Part shown: piece after piece, positions 59,406 to 64,000 of the stretch
Layout of the letters: the number at the start of each line of letters is the position of its first letter
Position numbering within the stretch: position 1 is the first letter of the stretch
Made by a program: the position numbers and the translations under genes
DNA from: UBA4877 sp002399285
GTDB taxonomy: Bacteria > Bacillota > Thermoanaerobacteria > Thermoanaerobacterales > UBA4877
Length of the DNA: 64,000 bases
Assembly: GCA_036771835.1 (NCBI GenBank)
Contig: DAIPGN010000003.1
Location: 1-64,000, forward strand
Direction: 5' to 3'
The notes under the pieces: generated by a model
Told to the model about the DNA's origin: nothing
Database searches by the model: none
The model's input: the letters and a program-made list of their open reading frames with translations, nothing else

Positions 59406-60578
59406 TTAATGACCATATATTGACAAGAACACGCCCGCAGCTATCGCGGTCCCTATAACGCCGGACACATTTGGCCCCATGGCATGCATCAAAATGAAGT
59501 TGCCCGGCATCTCTTCCTGCGCCACTACCTGAGATACCCTGGCGGCCATAGGCACCGCGGAAACTCCCGCCGATCCGATCAAAGGATTTATCTTGCCGTG
59601 CGTGATGTAATTCAGCAGTTTACCCAGCAATACGCCGCCGGCCGTCGACACTGCAAAGGCAACAAGCCCCAAAACTATGATATAGAGCGATTGAGGTTTT
59701 AAAAACGTCTTGGCATTAGTTGTGGCTCCGACCGATACCCCAAGAAATATGACGATTATGTTATTGAGTTCATTCTGAGCGGTGTTTGACAGCCTGTCCA
59801 CCACGCCGCTCTCCCTGAACAGATTTCCCAGCATGAGCATTCCTATAAGAGGAGCTGCCGGCGGAAGGATCAGGGCGATCAATACGGTGACCACGATGGG
59901 GAATACTATCCTCTCCGTCTTGGAGACCGGCCTGAGCTGTTCCATCACTATCCGCCTCTCCTCTTTTGTTGTAAGCGCTTTCATTATGGGCGGCTGTATT
60001 ATGGGCACCAGAGCCATATATGAATATGCGGCGACGGCGACTGTACCCAAGAGATGGGGAGCCAGCTTCGTGGCAAGGTATATGGTCGTCGGACCATCGG
60101 CCCCTCCTATTATACCTATGGTCGCGGCTTCCTGGGGAGTAAACCCCAGAAATCCTGCGGCAATATTATATGTAATGAAGACACCCAGCTGCGCCGCCGC
60201 CCCCATCAAAATAGAAATGGGGTTAGCTATCAGCGGCCCGAAGTCCGTCATTGCCCCTACTCCAAGGAATATCAGGGGAGGGAATATCCCCAGTACGTCT
60301 CCCTGATACAGATAGTACAGCAGGCCGCCAGGCTGTTTCATTACCTGCGCTCCGTTGGCTGCGGCCTCATACGCGGGCGGGTCCATCATACCCGTCAGAG
60401 GCAGATTTGCCAGCAGCATACCGAATGCTATCGGCAGCAATAACAGCGGCTCATATTTTTTCACCACGGCAAGGTATATGAGAACACAAGCTACCGCTAT
60501 CATGATGATTTCCCCATATGTCATTGCCCTAAAGCCCATACTGTTGTATAGATCCTGAAGAATCTGAGTTAACGACAT
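59406..60578 (-). CDS. mmdB: Sodium-pumping decarboxylase beta subunit (methylmalonyl-CoA decarboxylase MmdB)
   Basis: A 390-residue polytopic membrane protein with the family motif GGADGPTTIY (about 155) and GVSVGATTNAKTFL. It decarboxylates carboxybiotin and exports Na+. It resembles OadB/GcdB/MmdB equally; the MmdA and epimerase genes make methylmalonyl-CoA the likely substrate. Last gene of the operon, 13 nt after mmdC. Confidence 0.93.
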   Translation of the reverse strand: MSLTQILQDLYNSMGFRAMTYGEIIMIAVACVLIYLAVVKKYEPLLLLPIAFGMLLANLPLTGMMDPPAYEAAANGAQVMKQPGGLLYYLYQGDVLGIFPPLIFLGVGAMTDFGPLIANPISILMGAAAQLGVFITYNIAAGFLGFTPQEAATIGIIGGADGPTTIYLATKLAPHLLGTVAVAAYSYMALVPIIQPPIMKALTTKEERRIVMEQLRPVSKTERIVFPIVVTVLIALILPPAAPLIGMLMLGNLFRESGVVDRLSNTAQNELNNIIVIFLGVSVGATTNAKTFLKPQSLYIIVLGLVAFAVSTAGGVLLGKLLNYITHGKINPLIGSAGVSAVPMAARVSQVVAQEEMPGNFILMHAMGPNVSGVIGTAIAAGVFLSIYGH

Positions 60579-60591
60579 ATCCGCCTCCCCC

Positions 60592-60984
60592 CTATGCGAG
60601 TTCTACCAAAGGATCGCCGGTATTTACAGAAGCTCCTTTTTGCACATATACGTTTTTGATCTTTCCATCCTCCGCGGCAAGGATCTCATTCTCCATCTTC
60701 ATCGCTTCCAATATCATGAGAACCTGCCCCTTCTTTACTTCGTCCCCTTCCTTCACCTTTACGTCCAGTATGGTCCCCGGCATTGGAGACGTCACTGCCG
60801 CCGCAGATGCCTCCGCAGCCTGTACCTGTGGCTGTTCCTCCGGCTGCGGAGCGGCAGGCACCGTCTGCTCCGCTGCAGGCTGAGGATTCGGTGCATTCTC
60901 CGTTCGTTTGATCTCGCTCTTGATCTCTTCTACCTCCGCCTCATAAGTGGTCTTGCCATTTATGGTTATTCTAAATCTCCTCAT
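60592..60984 (-). CDS. mmdC: Biotin carrier subunit of the decarboxylase (MmdC)
   Basis: A 130-residue protein: basic N-terminus, Ala/Pro/Glu-rich linker (30-65) and a C-terminal biotinyl domain with EAMKMEN (Lys about residue 96). It shuttles CO2 from the carboxyltransferase to MmdB. BirA for its biotinylation is encoded nearby. Confidence 0.95.
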   Translation of the reverse strand: MRRFRITINGKTTYEAEVEEIKSEIKRTENAPNPQPAAEQTVPAAPQPEEQPQVQAAEASAAAVTSPMPGTILDVKVKEGDEVKKGQVLMILEAMKMENEILAAEDGKIKNVYVQKGASVNTGDPLVELA

Positions 60985-60988
60985 ATTA

Positions 60989-61351
60989 TTACCTCCCAGT
61001 CATTCTATTGATCTGCCCCTGCCTCGCTGCACTGCCCCATACGGGGAAGCTGTCGGGCACTCTTACTATGCTCTTCACAACAAATCTCTTTCCCGGGTCT
61101 GTGGCCGCTATTGCCGCCGCAATGGCCGCGACCAATTCCTCATCTATCATATATTCCGCGTCTTCCCTTCCTGCGTCGGCCGCGCTTTTTGCCTGCGCCG
61201 GCCTGGCCTGTGGTTTGACCGCTTTATCATCATGTTTTTGCGCAAAGACATATTTAAAACACAGTATGACGGCCGCCAAAATGATCAAAACGACAAATAC
61301 TATACCCACGCCGGCAAGAGTAACCATTATAAGTTCCGAACCGTTCGACAT
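60989..61351 (-). CDS. mmdD: Small membrane delta subunit (OadG/MmdD type)
   Basis: A 120-residue protein with one N-terminal membrane helix (about 10-32) and a charged, Ala-rich cytoplasmic tail (IAAAIAATDP). This is the plan of OadG/MmdD, which ties the carboxyltransferase to the membrane part. Starts after AAGGGGTGAT; 12 nt after mmdA. Confidence 0.88.
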   Translation of the reverse strand: MSNGSELIMVTLAGVGIVFVVLIILAAVILCFKYVFAQKHDDKAVKPQARPAQAKSAADAGREDAEYMIDEELVAAIAAAIAATDPGKRFVVKSIVRVPDSFPVWGSAARQGQINRMTGR

Positions 61352-61362
61352 ATTATCACCCC

Positions 61363-62913
61363 TTAAACAGGCATATTGCCATGTTTTTTGGCCGGTCTGT
61401 CTTCCCTCTTGCTCCTTAACATTTCAAGGCTGGAAGCTATATACTGCCTGGTAAACCTCGGCTCTATGACATCGTCGACATATCCTCTTGCGGCAGCCTT
61501 ATACGGATTGGCAAAATTCTCCCTGTACTCCGCTATCTTTTGCCGTCTCATATCGGCGGGATCTTCGGACTCCTCGATCTCCTTTTTAAATACTATATTG
61601 GCTGCTCCGTCCGGCCCCATTACCGCTATCTCGGCAGTCGGCCAGGCGAATACCGCATCGGCTCCCAGATGCCGCGAGCACATGGCTATATATGCTCCGC
61701 CGTACGCCTTTCTGGTTATTACGGTGATCTTGGGAACGGTAGCCTCCGAATAGGCATAGAGCAGTTTGGCGCCGTGCCTTTCAATGCCGCCGTATTCCTG
61801 ATTTGTCCCCGGCAGATAGCCCGGAACATCCACGAAGTTGACTACCGGGATATTAAAGGAATCGCATGTCCTTATAAACCTTGCCGCTTTATCAGATGCA
61901 TTGATATCAAGGCTTCCGGCAAGATAATTGGGCTGGTTTGCGATTATGCCTATGCTCTCTCCTCCTACCCTGGCAAAGCAGGTGACTATATTCTTGGCAT
62001 AGCCCGCCATTACCTCCATGAAATCGCCGTTATCTACGACCGGCCTTATGACATCCTTGATATCGTAGGCCTTATTGGGATTGTCCGGTATTATAGCATC
62101 CAGTTCCTCCGCTGCCCTGTTGACGTCGTCCCCTGTCTCAACATGGGGAGCAACCTCCAGGTTGTTGGAGGGAAGATAGCTAAGCAGCCTCCTTATCTGA
62201 TCCAAACACTCTTCGTCGCCGGCGGCCGCGAAATGCGCGACCCCGCTGCTCGTACTGTGAGTCATGGCGCCTCCCAGTGCTTCCTGGGTCACTTCCTCAC
62301 CCGTAACGGCCTTTACCACCTCGGGACCGGTTATGAATATCTGGCTGGTCCCCTTCACCATAAACACAAAATCCGTCAATGCGGGAGAATATACCGCGCC
62401 TCCTGCGCACGGTCCCATAATGGCTGAGATCTGGGGTATCACCCCTGAAGCTATGGTATTCCTGTAAAATATATCGCCATAGCCGGAAAGGGCATCCACG
62501 CCCTCCTGTATCCTTGCGCCGCCGGAATCGTTCAATCCGATGAGCGGCGCACCCATTTTGAGGGCCATGTCCATCACCTTGCATATCTTGCGGGCATGAT
62601 ATTCGCCCAGCGAGCCTCCTATAGTCGTAAAATCCTGGGCATATACGTAGACCAGCCTGCCGTTTACGGTGCCGTAGCCGGTGACCACGCCCTCTCCGGG
62701 CGCCTCCGTCTTGGCCATATCGAACTCTGTGCTCCTGTGCTCCACAAAGGTATCCGTCTCGACAAAGCTGTCCTCATCCATGAAGTATGCTATCCTTTCC
62801 CTGGCCGTCATCTTACCCTTTTTGTGCTGTTTCTCGATCCTCTTTGGGCCTCCGCCTAACCGGACCTTTTCTCTCCTTGTCTCAAGGTCGTCGATCTTAT
62901 CGCTTACATTCAT
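61363..62913 (-). CDS. mmdA: Methylmalonyl-CoA decarboxylase carboxyltransferase subunit MmdA
   Basis: About 516 residues of the acyl-CoA carboxylase/carboxyltransferase family: two crotonase-like halves, GGGPKRIEKQHKKGKMTARERI, DFTTIGGSLGE, GLNDSGGARIQEGVDALSGYG, and SRHLGADAVFAWPTAEIAVMG. It moves the carboxyl group from (S)-methylmalonyl-CoA to biotin. I start at ATG 62913, 7 nt after GGAGG, not at 62919. Confidence 0.94.
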   Translation of the reverse strand: MNVSDKIDDLETRREKVRLGGGPKRIEKQHKKGKMTARERIAYFMDEDSFVETDTFVEHRSTEFDMAKTEAPGEGVVTGYGTVNGRLVYVYAQDFTTIGGSLGEYHARKICKVMDMALKMGAPLIGLNDSGGARIQEGVDALSGYGDIFYRNTIASGVIPQISAIMGPCAGGAVYSPALTDFVFMVKGTSQIFITGPEVVKAVTGEEVTQEALGGAMTHSTSSGVAHFAAAGDEECLDQIRRLLSYLPSNNLEVAPHVETGDDVNRAAEELDAIIPDNPNKAYDIKDVIRPVVDNGDFMEVMAGYAKNIVTCFARVGGESIGIIANQPNYLAGSLDINASDKAARFIRTCDSFNIPVVNFVDVPGYLPGTNQEYGGIERHGAKLLYAYSEATVPKITVITRKAYGGAYIAMCSRHLGADAVFAWPTAEIAVMGPDGAANIVFKKEIEESEDPADMRRQKIAEYRENFANPYKAAARGYVDDVIEPRFTRQYIASSLEMLRSKREDRPAKKHGNMPV

Positions 62914-62928
62914 CGTCATCCCTCCAAT

Positions 62929-63330
62929 CTAATTTCTTTCGCAGAGTTCAAGCAAAACACCATGAGTGCTTTTAGGATGCAGGAATGCTATCCTGGCTCC
63001 TCCCGCTCCCAACCTTGGCTTTTCATCTATCAGCCTGACGCCCTTTTCCCTCATATCGTTCAGCGCGTCCTCGATGTCGTCCACTCTAAGCGCAATGTGC
63101 TGTATTCCTTCTCCGTTTTTCTCTATAAACTTTGCGATCGTGCCGTCTTCGGTCGTGGATTCCAGAAGCTCGATCTCGGATTGCCCCAGCGGCAAAAATG
63201 CCGTCTTCACATGCTGGTCCTCCACCACTTCCGTGCCCTTGCACTCGATACCCAGAGTGTCCCGGTAAAATTTCAGCACGTCGTCGATGCTCTTAACAGC
63301 TATCCCTATGTGGTCTATCTTTTGGATCAA
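62929..63330 (-). CDS. mce: Methylmalonyl-CoA epimerase
   Basis: About 133 residues of the glyoxalase/VOC fold: KIDHIGIAVKSIDDVLKFY at the start, metal ligands in HIALRVDDIE and LLELCE. It interconverts (R)- and (S)-methylmalonyl-CoA. The start is TTG 63330, overlapping the meaB stop as TTGA, with GGGAGGG 7 nt upstream; the frame further upstream overlaps meaB without basis. Confidence 0.94.
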   Translation of the reverse strand: MIQKIDHIGIAVKSIDDVLKFYRDTLGIECKGTEVVEDQHVKTAFLPLGQSEIELLESTTEDGTIAKFIEKNGEGIQHIALRVDDIEDALNDMREKGVRLIDEKPRLGAGGARIAFLHPKSTHGVLLELCERN

Positions 63331-64000
63331 TCGAAATCCCTCCCATTTAAATGATATCGTATCGTTTTTAATATACGGTCTGAGGCGGTATAAGGATCTG
63401 TCTCTCCGTTTGCCACCTTGTCCACTATGTTGGAAAGTTCCTCCTTCGATAACCCGTTCATGATATCGCACATGATGCTCTGTGCGGCGAGATCCATGAT
63501 CTCATCCCTTATATGTTCCTTCCTTTTATTTATGAAGACTCCGGAGTCCTTTATGTATTCCATGTGCCGTCCTATGGCGTCCATCACGTCGTCTACGCCC
63601 TTGTTTTCCTGTGCCGCAGTCAGAATGACCTGCGGCCTCCATGCGGCGTCCCCATTGAAATCCAGCATGGCCTTTATCTCTCTCGCCGTCTTTTCGGCGC
63701 CGTCCCTGTCGCATTTATTGACCACAAAGACGTTTCCTATCTCCATGATACCGGCCTTCATCGCCTGTATATCATCGCCCAGACCGGGCGCAAGGACCAT
63801 GACCGTGGTATCCGCCGTGCCGGCTATCTCCACCTCCGACTGGCCCACGCCCACCGTCTCGATGAAGATATAGTCCATGCCGAATATGTCCATTATGCGC
63901 GCAGCGATCCGAGTGCTCTTTGAAAGTCCTCCCAGATGTCCCCTCGAACCCATGCTGCGTATGAATATGTTGGGATCGGTGAACAGCTGTTGCATCCTTA
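63327..64000 (-). CDS. meaB: MeaB/ArgK-family GTPase chaperone of methylmalonyl-CoA mutase (5' part beyond window)
   Basis: About 224 C-terminal residues. Visible: RSMGSRGHLGGLS, FIETVGVGQSEVEIAG (G3 region), VVNKCDRDGAEKT (G4 NKCD), and the C-terminal helical dimer region. The P-loop N-terminus lies beyond the window edge; the ATG at 63995 is internal. MeaB protects and loads the B12-dependent mutase, whose genes are expected just upstream. Confidence 0.92.
   Translation of the reverse strand, partial: RMQQLFTDPNIFIRSMGSRGHLGGLSKSTRIAARIMDIFGMDYIFIETVGVGQSEVEIAGTADTTVMVLAPGLGDDIQAMKAGIMEIGNVFVVNKCDRDGAEKTAREIKAMLDFNGDAAWRPQVILTAAQENKGVDDVMDAIGRHMEYIKDSGVFINKRKEHIRDEIMDLAAQSIMCDIMNGLSKEELSNIVDKVANGETDPYTASDRILKTIRYHLNGRDFD

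Noticed and set aside
1..64000. CRISPR arrays, insertion sequences, prophage or rRNA genes
   Set aside because: No regularly spaced repeats, transposase, integrase or phage structural genes, and no rRNA segments were seen; only one tRNA is present.

Overview
The window looks like a chromosome segment of a spore-forming, anaerobic, S-layer-bearing member of the Clostridia, possibly a thermophilic or subsurface lineage; the species cannot be fixed from the sequence. Signs of this are the sigH, McsA/McsB/CtsR/ClpC, T-box leader and SLH-domain genes, a B12-dependent ribonucleotide reductase, ThyX in place of ThyA, a sodium-pumping methylmalonyl-CoA decarboxylase and a flavin/FeS transhydrogenase. 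Almost every gene lies on the minus strand. The exceptions are an XRE regulator, a DUF1573-type protein and one small basic protein.

Layout, by coordinate. 1-5.6 kb: start of tuf, tRNA-Thr, sigH, rae1(yacP), rlmB, thyX, mrnC, cysS and cysE behind a tRNA-Cys T-box. 5.6-10.2 kb: a giant exported tandem 5'-nucleotidase with central SLH domains, then a small AT-rich XRE regulator island. 10.2-20.7 kb: ispF, a lipase-like hydrolase, ispD, the PIN/TRAM protein, a DUF1573-type protein, radA, and the CtsR-controlled ctsR-mcsA-mcsB-clpC operon. 20.8-31.9 kb: two small overlapping genes, proS behind a tRNA-Pro T-box, an EF-G paralogue, a membrane GAF-GGDEF diguanylate cyclase, enolase, and a two-gene operon of MutS-like ATPases behind a transcription attenuator. 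32-38.4 kb: nrdJ, a thioredoxin-like protein, a class III aminotransferase, a radical SAM protein and an ArsR regulator. 38.6-45.1 kb: a c-di-GMP-controlled surface module. 45.1-50.5 kb: a three-subunit electron-bifurcating transhydrogenase candidate (Stn type). 50.7-59.3 kb: pruA, lysS, greA, an inserted HTH / quinate-dehydrogenase-like / acyl-ACP-reductase-like operon, dusB and birA. 59.4-64 kb: the methylmalonyl-CoA decarboxylase operon with epimerase and MeaB.

The backbone dusB-greA-lysS ... ctsR-mcsA-mcsB-clpC-radA ... ispD-ispF ... cysE-cysS-mrnC-rlmB-rae1-sigH ... tuf follows the order conserved across Firmicutes. Against that order, disA is missing from its usual place after radA, about 31 kb of other genes lie between lysS and ctsR, and three genes split dusB from greA.

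The most interesting parts are: (1) a surface-fibre locus (SipW-type signal peptidase, two TasA/CalY-like proteins, an SLH anchor, a coiled-coil protein) behind a c-di-GMP-II riboswitch, next to a transglutaminase-like exported protein behind TWO tandem c-di-GMP-I riboswitches, in a window that also encodes a diguanylate cyclase with an inhibitory site; (2) a pair of truncated MutS-like ATPases, both with Asn in the Walker B position, behind a strong promoter, a possible leaderless 8-codon ORF and a terminator/antiterminator leader; (3) the acyl-ACP-reductase-like operon; (4) a 13-bp sequence present five times, mostly close downstream of stop codons.
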